Part shown: piece by piece, positions 55,471-63,553 of the stretch
Position numbering within the stretch: the first letter of the stretch is position 1
Layout: every line of letters begins with the position of its first letter
From: Rhodovastum atsumiense
GTDB lineage: Bacteria; Pseudomonadota; Alphaproteobacteria; Acetobacterales; Acetobacteraceae
Reading direction: 5' to 3'
Assembly (NCBI GenBank): GCA_026225115.1
Contig: JAMFSE010000071.1
Span: forward strand, 1-64,000
Length of the DNA: 64,000 nucleotides
Position numbers and translations under genes: made by a program
Notes under the pieces: generated by a model
Told to the model about the DNA's origin: nothing
The model's database searches: none
The model's input: only the letters and a program-made list of their open reading frames with translations

Positions 55471-55965
55471 TTAGTAGGGGATGCGAGAAGGGTTATCGAT
55501 CCAGCTTTGCAAACAGGCCAGCGCCTCCGCGTCGCATTCACTCACCACCACGACCGGAATGTCGCGCTCCTCCAGCGGCTTCGCCAGTTGCTCATAAAAC
55601 GCCTTGTCGTCGAACCCGATCTTCTCGGCCGCCTCGACCGGCGCGCCATAATGCACCTTGCCGATCCGCGACCATAAAATGGCCGACATGCACATCGGGC
55701 ACGGCATGGCATTCACATATATTTCGCAATCGGAAAGATTAAACCGGGCGAGGTTCTTCGATGCGTCGCGGATCGCCGTCACCTCGGCATGCGCCGTCGG
55801 ATCGTTGCTGGACAGCACGCGGTTATGCCCCTGCCCCACAATCTCCCCGTCTTTGACGATGACTGCGCCAAAAGGCCCGCCATGCCCACCTGCCATGCCC
55901 TGGTAAGCGAGCGCGATTGCCTGCCGCATAAAACGGGTGGCGTCGCTGCTATCCTGCGTCATCAT
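55471..55965 (-). CDS. guaD: Guanine deaminase (CMP/dCMP-deaminase fold)
   Basis: A 164-residue zinc deaminase of the cytidine-deaminase superfamily with HAE at 59-61 (AHAEVTAIRD) and the zinc cysteines Cys89 and Cys92 (MPCPMCMSAIL). The sequence resembles B. subtilis-type guanine deaminase, which makes xanthine from guanine; its position at the head of a ureide operon supports this. Starts at 55962, 55965 or 55989 are possible. It is divergent from the allantoate-amidohydrolase-like gene. Confidence 0.85.
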   Translation of the reverse strand: MMTQDSSDATRFMRQAIALAYQGMAGGHGGPFGAVIVKDGEIVGQGHNRVLSSNDPTAHAEVTAIRDASKNLARFNLSDCEIYVNAMPCPMCMSAILWSRIGKVHYGAPVEAAEKIGFDDKAFYEQLAKPLEERDIPVVVVSECDAEALACLQSWIDNPSRIPY

Positions 55966-56036
55966 TGCCCCATTTCCATTCCACGCCATACTGTCTTAAC
56001 GTTCATCGCACTGCAACACGGAATTTCCCCCGGCCC

Positions 56037-57248
56037 ATGCAACACAGCCTGATGAACCGCCTGGCGGAACTCGCCGCCATCACCGACACGCCAGGCGCTC
56101 TCACCCGCCTGTTTTTGTCGCCGGCGCACAAACGGGCCATCGAACTGATCACCGGTTGGATGCAGGATGCGGGGCTGGAAACCGAAATCGACGCCATCGG
56201 TAATCTCGTCGGCCGCAGCCCGAATGCGGCCGGCAAGCCCCGGTTGCTGCTCGGCTCGCATATCGACACGGTTCGCGACGCCGGCGCCTATGACGGTAAT
56301 TTCGGCGTCCTCGCCGCCATCACCGCCGTGAAGTCAATGGAGGCACTGCCCTACGCGATCGAAATCATCGCTTTCGGTGATGAGGAAGGCTCACGCTTCC
56401 CGCAAACCCTCTCCGGCTCTCGCGCCGTCACAGGCAATTTCGACATGAACGCGCTATCCAGCGCCGACAGCACCGGCGCCACCATGGGCGACGCCCTGAG
56501 AGCCTTCGGCGGGGATCCAGATTCCATCCCGAAAATCGCCCGCAACCCGGCCGAAATCCTTGCCTATGTCGAACTGCATATCGAGCAAGGCCCGGTGCTG
56601 GAAGCCAAAAACCTGCCCGTCGGCATCGTCACCGCCATCAACGGCGCCTCGCGCCTCGCCGTCACCCTCACCGGCGCCGCCGGCCACGCCGGCACCGTGC
56701 CCATGGCAATGCGCCGTGATGCCCTGGCTGCCGCCGCCGAGCAGATCCTCTTCATTGAAACCTACGGCAAATCCATCCCCAACCTGGTCGCCACCGTCGG
56801 CTCCCTCGCCATCCATCCCGGCGCCCCCAACAGCATCCCCGGTCGCGCCACCTACAGCATCGATATCCGGGCGCCGGAGGATTCCGCTAGGCGGGAGGCC
56901 GTCGCGACCATCAGCGCCAGGCTTGAAGAAATCGCCGCCACCCGAAACATCGAAATCGCCATCACTCAAACCCACAACGCGCCGGCGACGACATGCGCCT
57001 CTTGGCTGCAAGACCAGCTCGCCGACGCAATTGCCGCTCAGAACCTGCCAGTGTGTCATTTGCCCAGCGGCGCCGGCCACGACGCCATGGCCATCGCCGC
57101 CCTCTGCCCGGTCGCCATGCTCTTCACCCGCTGCAAAGGCGGCATTAGCCACACCCCGGCGGAATCCATCACCGCGGAAGACGCGAACATCGCCGTCGCC
57201 GTCCTGACCCGATTCCTCCGCTCCTTTAAAATGCCGGAAACCCCATGA
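56037..57248 (+). CDS. M20 amidohydrolase, allantoate amidohydrolase/carbamoylase-like
   Basis: A 403-residue Zn-dependent M20 hydrolase. Metal and active-site motifs include LLLGSHIDTVRDAGAYDGNFGV, AFGDEEGSRFPQTLSGSRAVTG, ELHIEQGPVLE and a late GAGHDAMAIAA with HTPAES. These place it in the hydantoinase/carbamoylase group that includes allantoate amidohydrolase (AllC). Being divergent from an allantoinase operon makes allantoate the likely substrate, yielding ureidoglycine or ureidoglycolate, CO2 and ammonia. The start is set at ATG 56037; a TTG at 55965 would overlap guaD. It overlaps the next M20 gene by four bases. Confidence 0.85.
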   Translation: MQHSLMNRLAELAAITDTPGALTRLFLSPAHKRAIELITGWMQDAGLETEIDAIGNLVGRSPNAAGKPRLLLGSHIDTVRDAGAYDGNFGVLAAITAVKSMEALPYAIEIIAFGDEEGSRFPQTLSGSRAVTGNFDMNALSSADSTGATMGDALRAFGGDPDSIPKIARNPAEILAYVELHIEQGPVLEAKNLPVGIVTAINGASRLAVTLTGAAGHAGTVPMAMRRDALAAAAEQILFIETYGKSIPNLVATVGSLAIHPGAPNSIPGRATYSIDIRAPEDSARREAVATISARLEEIAATRNIEIAITQTHNAPATTCASWLQDQLADAIAAQNLPVCHLPSGAGHDAMAIAALCPVAMLFTRCKGGISHTPAESITAEDANIAVAVLTRFLRSFKMPETP

Positions 57249-58459
57249 CTACGATCCACGACTTCCTCGCCCAGCACCGGCAAGCCGAACAGGATTTTCT
57301 GGCGGCATTGGTACGCACCCCGTCCGACAACCCGCCGGGCGACTGCGCCGCCCATGCCGAACGAACCGCCGCCTTGCTGGAAGACCTGGGCTTCACCGTC
57401 GAACGCCATCCGGTCCCGCCGGGCCTCGTCAAATCCCACGGCATGATCAGCGCCACCAACCTCATCGTCCGCCAAAAATTCGGCCCCGGCCCCACCATCG
57501 CGCTCAACGCCCATGGCGACGTCGTGCCCCCCGGCGAGGGCTGGAGCACCGACCCCTACGGCGCCGCGATCATCGACGGCTGGATGTACGGCCGCGGCGT
57601 CGCCGTTTCAAAATCCGACATCGCCACCTACGCTTTCGCCCTTGCTGCCCTGCGCGACACGAATGCGAAACTCGTAGGCACCGTCGAACTCCACATCACC
57701 TATGACGAGGAAACCGGCGGTGAAATCGGCCCCGCTCTGCTGCTGCAACAAGGCCTTACAAAACCCGATCTCGCCATCGCCGCCGGGTTTTCCTACGCCG
57801 TCGTCACCGCCCATAACGGCTGCCTGCATCTTGAAGTGACGGTCAACGGAAAATCCGCCCACGCCGCCAAGCCTGATACCGGCATCGACGCCCTGCACGC
57901 CGCCAATACCATCCTCGCCGCCCTTTACGCCAGCCGCGAAACCCTCGCCAAAACCACCTCCGCCACCCCCGGCATCGGCTCCCCGCAGCTGACCATCGGC
58001 CTCATCGAAGGCGGCATCAACACCAATGTCGTGCCCGACCGCGTCACCTTCCGGCTCGACCGCCGCCTCATCCCCGACGAAAACCCCGCCACCGTCGAAG
58101 CAAATTTAAAAGCTGAAATCCAATCCGCCGCCGCAACCCATCCCGGCATCACGATGAACATCCGCCGCATCCTGCTGGCCGAACCTCTGACACCGACCCC
58201 CGCCGCCGCCCGCATGACCGAATTGCTCTGCGCCAATGCCAGCAAAATCTTCGGCGAACCCATAACCCCAGCCGGCGTGCCCCTCTATACCGACGCCCGC
58301 CACTACGCCGCCGCCGGCATCCCCATCATCCTCTACGGCGCCGGCCCGCGCAGCATCGAAGAAGCCAACGCCCACCGCGCCGACGAACGCCTGCCCCTGG
58401 CAGATCTTTTCCGGGCCACGGAGGTCATCGCGCTCACGCTGCAAGAACTACTCAGCTAA
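57245..58459 (+). CDS. M20-family amidohydrolase (ArgE/DapE-like), second copy
   Basis: A 404-residue M20 hydrolase: ALNAHGDVVPPGEGW is the metal motif, DEETGGEIGP carries the catalytic Glu pair, and AHADERLPL-like HRADERLPLADLF ends the catalytic part. It differs clearly from the gene before it and looks like an ArgE/DapE/acetylornithine-type deacylase or ureidoglycolate-related enzyme. It is translationally coupled (ATGA) to the allantoate-amidohydrolase-like gene, so a role late in ureide breakdown is suspected; the substrate is not known. Confidence 0.83.
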   Translation: MTTIHDFLAQHRQAEQDFLAALVRTPSDNPPGDCAAHAERTAALLEDLGFTVERHPVPPGLVKSHGMISATNLIVRQKFGPGPTIALNAHGDVVPPGEGWSTDPYGAAIIDGWMYGRGVAVSKSDIATYAFALAALRDTNAKLVGTVELHITYDEETGGEIGPALLLQQGLTKPDLAIAAGFSYAVVTAHNGCLHLEVTVNGKSAHAAKPDTGIDALHAANTILAALYASRETLAKTTSATPGIGSPQLTIGLIEGGINTNVVPDRVTFRLDRRLIPDENPATVEANLKAEIQSAAATHPGITMNIRRILLAEPLTPTPAAARMTELLCANASKIFGEPITPAGVPLYTDARHYAAAGIPIILYGAGPRSIEEANAHRADERLPLADLFRATEVIALTLQELLS

Positions 58460-58461
58460 CA

Positions 58462-58510
58462 GGTCGCTTTTTTGGGAAAAAGCTCCGCAAAAAACTTTGG
58501 TTAATTTAGG
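58462..58510. repeat. AT-rich multi-hairpin repeat, copy 5 (left part only)
   Basis: GCTTTTTT/AAAAAGC (58466-58483) is followed by the core GCAAAAAACTTTGGTTAATTT. The middle and right hairpins are missing, and the second repeat type follows at 58530. It lies between the M20 gene and the convergent glycosyltransferase gene. Confidence 0.75.
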
Positions 58511-58529
58511 TCTTCGCTTTCGTCACCGT

Positions 58530-58600
58530 CATTGCGAGCGTCACGCGAATGCGTGCCTTCGCACGACGCGAATGCGTGCCTTCGCACGACGCGAAGCAAA
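58530..58600. repeat. Palindromic repeat with a 23-bp tandem duplication
   Basis: CATTGCGAGCG (58530-58540) and GCGAAGCAA (58591-58599) recur from the palindrome at 2188-2266. Between them stand two perfect 23-base units (58545-58567 and 58568-58590), each holding a GCGAA...TTCGC hairpin. The arrangement reads as a palindromic element whose core was duplicated. Confidence 0.8.
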
Positions 58601-58615
58601 TAATCTTTTGCGCCA

Positions 58616-61117
58616 TCAAAGCACCCGCAAATCCCGGTATATTCCCCCATCCCTGGAAAAATGCCGGTTATAAAACGGGTCATCCTGCAGCACCTGCCGC
58701 CATCTCTCCGTCATCACCGCATGCTCGCGCATAAACCTGCCTAGTTGTTCTGGGTCCAAATCATCGCCCCGGCTCATGCTCTCATGGTGCTCAGCCACAG
58801 CATCCGGGCTGAAGATGATACGGTATCCCGCCGCGCGAAGTTTCAGGCATAAATCGATATCGTTGAAGGCAATCCCCAGCTCTGCTTCATCGAACCCGCC
58901 CACCGCCTCAAACGCCTCCCGCCGCACCAGCATGCAGGCCGCCGTAACCGCCGAGACCTCCCTGGCGCAGATTGCCTGCGCCATGTAACCGGGCGCATTG
59001 CCGTCCAACCCACGAAAAGCGTGGTCGGCAACGCCGCCAACCCCCAGCACCACGCCGGCATGCTGCACGCCGCCATTCGGGTATAAAAGCTTCGCACCCA
59101 CAGCAGCGGTTTTGGGATCAACCAAAGCCTCGTTCAGCAAAATCCGCAACCACTCATCACCTTGAACAAGCACATCATTATTCAGGAAAAGCAGAAACGG
59201 ATATGTCGCAGCGCCCACACCAATATTATTGATGCGCGAATAATTGAATGCCTCGGCAATGCGGATCACCTTGGTCTCCGCACAATTACCTTGCTCAACG
59301 CAAAAACGTTCAGCGGCTTCGCTTTCCGACCAGTTATCCATAAGGATGATCTCATAACGCGCATGCAGCGCCGAACGGCGAATCGCCTCCACGCATTTTC
59401 GCGTCATCTCAACATGATCCCGGAACGGAATAATAATTGACACGCCCGGGTCGTTCGGCATCTCGAAGCCGGTGCGATAACAGGTGACGCCGCGGCGGCT
59501 ATGCGTTTTCGCGGCTATGTTGCGGCGCCGCAGATGCGATGCCACGGCCCGCTCGCCCGCCAGGCTTGCGTAAGGCTTGGCTTGCGCGCCGCCGGCCGTG
59601 GAATCCGCGGAGATGCGCCAATGATATAGCAGTTCCGCCACATGATGAATTTCATCTGGCTGGAGATGCTCGCAGATTCGCAGCATGAAATCATGGTCCT
59701 GCGCACCGTCGAATTGCGACTCAAAGCCGCCGGCGGCGCGCGCCAGCGCCGTCTCAACCATCACCAAATGACAGATGTAATTCTGCTCCAGTAAAAGCCT
59801 ATAATTAAAATCTGGCTTGAAATTCGGCTCCAGAAAATGTCCGGCCGGATCGATCTTATCCTCATCCGAATACAGCAGCCGCGCCCTCGTGGCAGTCCGC
59901 GCCCGCAACATTACTTCGAGCGCGTTGACCTCAAGCACATCGTCATGATCGAGAAAAACTGAAACCTCGCCTTGTGCTGCGGCCAAGGCGAGATTGAGCG
60001 CCAAGCTGATGCCGGTATTTTTAGGCTGCGCCATCGCCCGAACACGCGGCTCGCGCCGCGCAAAGCTCGAGATTATCTCGGCGAGTCTTGCATCCTTGCT
60101 GCCGTCATCAACCAGAATCAGCTCCCAGTTCGCATAGCTTTGTGCAAACACGCTATCGATCGCCGCCAGAAACGCCAGCTTTTCGGGACGAAAGACGGGG
60201 CATAAAACCGAGACCAGCGGCGCGCCAGAAATCGTACCGTTGCAGGCGGCGGCGCGCGGTCCTATTTTCGGCTGATTCCGCCGCGCCCAGCTTGCATAAT
60301 CCGACAGGCCACAGCGCTCTGCCGGCAAGGCGGTGCGCAGTTCCCGCCGCAGATCATAAGCGAAACGGAACAATTCATCAGCGCGCGCGATCAAGGCTGA
60401 GACTTTCCCGCGCTCCGCCTCGGAGGGCAGAAAAATCTCCATCGGGCTGTTGCGCAAACCATGCCGGCCAGGCATCGCATGCACCTGCAGCCGCACCGCC
60501 CGGCCGCAGCGAAATTCCGGCGGCAGCGCATAGGCAAAACCGCAAGCCGCATCGGGAGAACCGGCGCTCGCAAGGTCGGCACGAAACTGGTCGGCCAAAA
60601 ATTCCGCCACCGGCTGGCCGTCGATGGAGAGCAACAGCCGGGCGCCGCCGCTCTTCTCGCCGCTGACCGGGTCAACCCGGAGCGCCCAGCCCTGGATCAG
60701 GCCATCGACCAGCCCGTCCAGCACGCCGTCGACCTTAGCCGCCTGGCTGAGGACAAAATGGATTTCGCTGTACAGCCGATTCTCGGAATCCGGAAGTTGG
60801 ATCGGCTCAGCCGCCAGGGTCGAGAAGGCAAGCACATGGCGCAGCCCATCGCGCAGGCGCGCCGGCACATGAAATTCGAAGCCGACGGCTTTGCCCGGAA
60901 GATGCAAATGATCCAGATCCCCGCGCGGCAAATCGCAATCGATCAGACCGGCCAGATTGCCGTCGATGGTCACGCGCATGACGAGCGGCCTGCGCGGATC
61001 CAGCCGGTCGAACGCCCAGCCCCGAATGATGCCGCCATCGATATGCTCGAGCGCACCGATAACAAGCTGGGCCTGCGCGGGAACTGGCTTGGGTAATGAC
61101 ATTTCTGACACAACCAT
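58616..61117 (-). CDS. Very large double family 2 glycosyltransferase
   Basis: An 833-residue protein. The first 240 residues contain two copies of a beta-rich module (IIRGWAFDRLDPRRPLVMRVTIDG and LIQGWALRVDPVSG...LLLSIDG). A first GT2 domain begins near 305 (VSVLCPVFRPEK, FLDHDD, LYSDEDKIDPAG) and a second near 553 (VSIIIPFRDHVEM, LLFLNNDVLV, GGFDEAELGIAFNDIDLC). It would build a surface polysaccharide, perhaps making two linkages. The start ATG at 61117 has a weak ribosome site; an ATG at 61102 is possible. It converges on the M20 gene. Confidence 0.87.
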   Translation of the reverse strand: MVVSEMSLPKPVPAQAQLVIGALEHIDGGIIRGWAFDRLDPRRPLVMRVTIDGNLAGLIDCDLPRGDLDHLHLPGKAVGFEFHVPARLRDGLRHVLAFSTLAAEPIQLPDSENRLYSEIHFVLSQAAKVDGVLDGLVDGLIQGWALRVDPVSGEKSGGARLLLSIDGQPVAEFLADQFRADLASAGSPDAACGFAYALPPEFRCGRAVRLQVHAMPGRHGLRNSPMEIFLPSEAERGKVSALIARADELFRFAYDLRRELRTALPAERCGLSDYASWARRNQPKIGPRAAACNGTISGAPLVSVLCPVFRPEKLAFLAAIDSVFAQSYANWELILVDDGSKDARLAEIISSFARREPRVRAMAQPKNTGISLALNLALAAAQGEVSVFLDHDDVLEVNALEVMLRARTATRARLLYSDEDKIDPAGHFLEPNFKPDFNYRLLLEQNYICHLVMVETALARAAGGFESQFDGAQDHDFMLRICEHLQPDEIHHVAELLYHWRISADSTAGGAQAKPYASLAGERAVASHLRRRNIAAKTHSRRGVTCYRTGFEMPNDPGVSIIIPFRDHVEMTRKCVEAIRRSALHARYEIILMDNWSESEAAERFCVEQGNCAETKVIRIAEAFNYSRINNIGVGAATYPFLLFLNNDVLVQGDEWLRILLNEALVDPKTAAVGAKLLYPNGGVQHAGVVLGVGGVADHAFRGLDGNAPGYMAQAICAREVSAVTAACMLVRREAFEAVGGFDEAELGIAFNDIDLCLKLRAAGYRIIFSPDAVAEHHESMSRGDDLDPEQLGRFMREHAVMTERWRQVLQDDPFYNRHFSRDGGIYRDLRVL

Positions 61118-61161
61118 AGGATGAATTTATAACAACGGTCTATCGCTTAAATAGTCCCCAC

Positions 61162-62055
61162 CTACAAGCTCAGCGCCGCCTTCAGCCGCGGCGTTGCAAA
61201 ATCCAGAAACGCCCGCAGCTTCAGCGGCATACGGCCGGCCGGATACACCAGTTGCACCGGGATCGATTGCGTCTCGAAATCCTGCAGTACCGGCACCAAC
61301 AGCCCTTCCGCCTGCGCCGCGGCGATATGGTAGGAAAAAACCCGGCTGATGCCGACACCCGCAATCGTCGCATCAATCGCGGCCTGGGCGGTGGTGACCA
61401 CGAAGCGGAAATGCATGGGAAAGGATTCCGTGGTTTTGCCGACCGGAAAATCCCAGGTCTCGGCCTGCGCGGCCGGGTGGAAACTGACGCAATCGTGCAA
61501 CGCCAGATCAGCCGGCTGGCGCGGCGTACCGCGCGCGGCCAGATAGGCCGGGCTCGCGCAGAGGATACGCCGCACCTCCCCGATGCGGATCGCCATCAAC
61601 GTGCTATCCGGAAGTTTACCGATGCGCGCTGCAAGATCCACATGTTCTTCCTGCAGATTGACGACGCGTTCGTGCAGCGTGAGCCGGATGTCGATATCCG
61701 GATAGGCTTTCAGAAAATCGACCACCACCGGCACCAGATGCGTGCGGCCGAAAACTACCGGCGCGGTCAGCACCAGTTCACCCTTGGGCGCGTTATACTC
61801 ACCGGTCGCCGTCCGCTCCGCCTCCTCCACATCCTCCAAAATCCGCCTGGTCGCGGCCAGATAGCGCTCGCCGGCATCGGTCAGCGTTAGCAGCCGCGTC
61901 GACCTGTTGAGCAGCCGGGTTTTGAGATGCGCCTCCAACTCCGAAATTTTACGGCTCAAGGTCGGCAGCGGCATGTTGAGACGGCGGGACGCGGCCGACA
62001 GGCTGCCCGCCTCCACCACGTCCACCAAAATCGACATCGACTCTAGCCGGTCCAT
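61162..62055 (-). CDS. LysR-family transcriptional regulator
   Basis: A 297-residue LysR-type regulator. The N-terminal helix-turn-helix is MSILVDVVEAGSLSAASRRLNMPLPTLSRKISELEAHL, followed by an effector domain (GELVLTAPVVFGRTHLVPVVVDFLKAYPDIDIRL), which resembles the CrgA/AaeR-like group. The ATG at 62055 with GGAAG upstream is chosen; the longer frame to 62331 runs over the divergent promoter. It is divergent from the AhpD-like, SDR and HlyD genes, which it probably controls. Confidence 0.9.
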   Translation of the reverse strand: MDRLESMSILVDVVEAGSLSAASRRLNMPLPTLSRKISELEAHLKTRLLNRSTRLLTLTDAGERYLAATRRILEDVEEAERTATGEYNAPKGELVLTAPVVFGRTHLVPVVVDFLKAYPDIDIRLTLHERVVNLQEEHVDLAARIGKLPDSTLMAIRIGEVRRILCASPAYLAARGTPRQPADLALHDCVSFHPAAQAETWDFPVGKTTESFPMHFRFVVTTAQAAIDATIAGVGISRVFSYHIAAAQAEGLLVPVLQDFETQSIPVQLVYPAGRMPLKLRAFLDFATPRLKAALSL

Positions 62056-62059
62056 ATAA

Positions 62060-62117
62060 CTTCCATTTTTCGGAAAGGTATTTACCAAAATTACCGGATA
62101 TTTATAAAAAATGGAAG
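62060..62117. promoter_or_regulatory. Divergent promoter region with inverted repeats
   Basis: CTTCCATTTTT (62060-62070) is the exact inverse complement of AAAAATGGAAG (62107-62117), and GGTATTTACC (62077-62086) is a small palindrome between them. The region separates the LysR gene from the AhpD-like operon, so these are candidate regulator-binding sites. Part of the left arm is also the LysR ribosome site. Confidence 0.45.
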
Positions 62118-62161
62118 GGTCTACGCAGCTTGACGAGCAGTTTGGCCAAAGGAGCGTTTGG

Positions 62162-62719
62162 ATGCCTCGTATTTCTGCCCCCTCCGCGATTGGCGACGCA
62201 CCGGCAGCGGCCCAGGCCTTATTGCAGGAGGCGCAAACCCGCCTTGGCCGTGTGCCGAATCTGTTAAAAATGCTCGCAAACAGCCCGCCGGCGCTAGAAG
62301 GGTATCTCGGCCTGCGCGCCGCATTGGACAAGGGCAGCCTAAGTGAAGCGACCCGCCGCCGGATAACCCTTGCAGTGACCGAAATGAACGGCTGCGATTA
62401 CTGCCTGTCCGCGAATATTTTTTTCGGTCGGCAAATCAAACTGGACGACGCCGAACTAACCGCCAACCGCAACGGCGCTTCGAACGACATGCAGGCCAAT
62501 GCAGCGGTTCGCCTTGCCAGCAAAATAGCCAGCGGCCGCGGCCATGTGAGCGACGCGGATGTGACCGCCTTCAAAGCCGCCGGATATTCCGATGCGCAAT
62601 TGGTCGAGCTGGTGCTGCAGGTGGCACTCGCCACGATGACCAATTACGTCAACGAGGTCACCGGCACCGAGATCGATTTTCCAATCGTCCACAAACGCAC
62701 CATTCAACGAACAATCTAG
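62162..62719 (+). CDS. AhpD-like carboxymuconolactone decarboxylase-family protein
   Basis: A 185-residue protein with the AhpD/CMD fold and the redox pair Cys78/Cys81 in MNGCDYCLSAN, followed by the helical ASGRGHVSDADVTAFKAAGYSDAQLVELVLQVALATMTNYVNEV typical of the peroxidase-related group. It probably acts as a thiol peroxidase or disulfide reductase. AGGAG lies seven bases before the ATG at 62162. It precedes an SDR gene by 21 bases and is divergent from a LysR gene. It ends with TAG. Confidence 0.87.
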   Translation: MPRISAPSAIGDAPAAAQALLQEAQTRLGRVPNLLKMLANSPPALEGYLGLRAALDKGSLSEATRRRITLAVTEMNGCDYCLSANIFFGRQIKLDDAELTANRNGASNDMQANAAVRLASKIASGRGHVSDADVTAFKAAGYSDAQLVELVLQVALATMTNYVNEVTGTEIDFPIVHKRTIQRTI

Positions 62720-62740
62720 ATTTAACCTGGAGATTCTGAA

Positions 62741-63553
62741 ATGCTTGAGAACACGAAAAAAGGCACCGCATTGATCACCGGCGCATCCGCCGGCATCGGC
62801 GCGGTCTACGCGGACCGCCTGGCGCGGCGCGGCTATAACCTCATTCTCGTCGCCCGCGATGAACAGAAGCTCAACGCCCTTGCAAACAGCCTGGGCGAGG
62901 CCGGGGCTGTGGCTGTTGAAGTCCTCAGAGCCGATTTGAGCACCCGCGAAGGCCGCGCCATCGTGGTTAAGAAGTTGGAGCAAGACGATACGATTTCGCT
63001 GCTCGTCAACAACGCCGGCATGGCGGTGGAAGGTCTGGTGATCGACGCCGATCCGGAAAAACTCGAGACGATGATCGAGCTGAACATCACCGCCGTCATG
63101 CGGCTGGCGGCAGCTGCGGCCCGCAGTTTCGCAGCAAAGCGCCAAGGCGTGATCATCAACATCGGCTCAGTGCTGGCGCTGGCGCCGGAGATTCTCGGCG
63201 GGGTTTACAGCGGCACAAAGGCCTTCGTGCTCAACCTCACCCAATCGATGCAGATTGAACTCGCGGCCAGCGGCGTGCGGGTCCAGGCGGTGCTGCCGGG
63301 CGCCACCCGCACGGAAATCTGGGACCGCTCCGGCGGCGACATCAACCAGCTGCCGCCGACAATGATCATGGGGGTGGATGAGCTGGTGGACGCCTCCCTC
63401 GCCGGGCTGGATGCCGGCGAGCAGGTGACGATCCCATCCCTGCCCGATTTTGCGGATTTCGAGGCTTTCACCGCCGCGCGGCAGGCGTTGGCCCCCAATC
63501 TTTCCCATAATCATGCGGCTGCCCGCTACAAAATTTCCGAAGCTGCACGGTGA
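62741..63553 (+). CDS. Short-chain dehydrogenase/reductase
   Basis: A 270-residue SDR of the DltE/YqjQ-like branch with TGASAGIGAVYADRLARRGYNLILVARD at 14-41, NNAGMA, Ser in INIGSVLALAP, and the catalytic YSGTK. LPGATRTEIW is typical of this subgroup. Substrate unknown. It lies between the AhpD-like gene and the exporter-subunit gene, whose GTG start overlaps its stop by four bases, so the three are one transcript. Confidence 0.88.
   Translation: MLENTKKGTALITGASAGIGAVYADRLARRGYNLILVARDEQKLNALANSLGEAGAVAVEVLRADLSTREGRAIVVKKLEQDDTISLLVNNAGMAVEGLVIDADPEKLETMIELNITAVMRLAAAAARSFAAKRQGVIINIGSVLALAPEILGGVYSGTKAFVLNLTQSMQIELAASGVRVQAVLPGATRTEIWDRSGGDINQLPPTMIMGVDELVDASLAGLDAGEQVTIPSLPDFADFEAFTAARQALAPNLSHNHAAARYKISEAAR

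Noticed and set aside
58545-58590. CRISPR-like repeats
   Set aside because: Two directly abutting 23-base copies with no spacers; part of a palindromic element.
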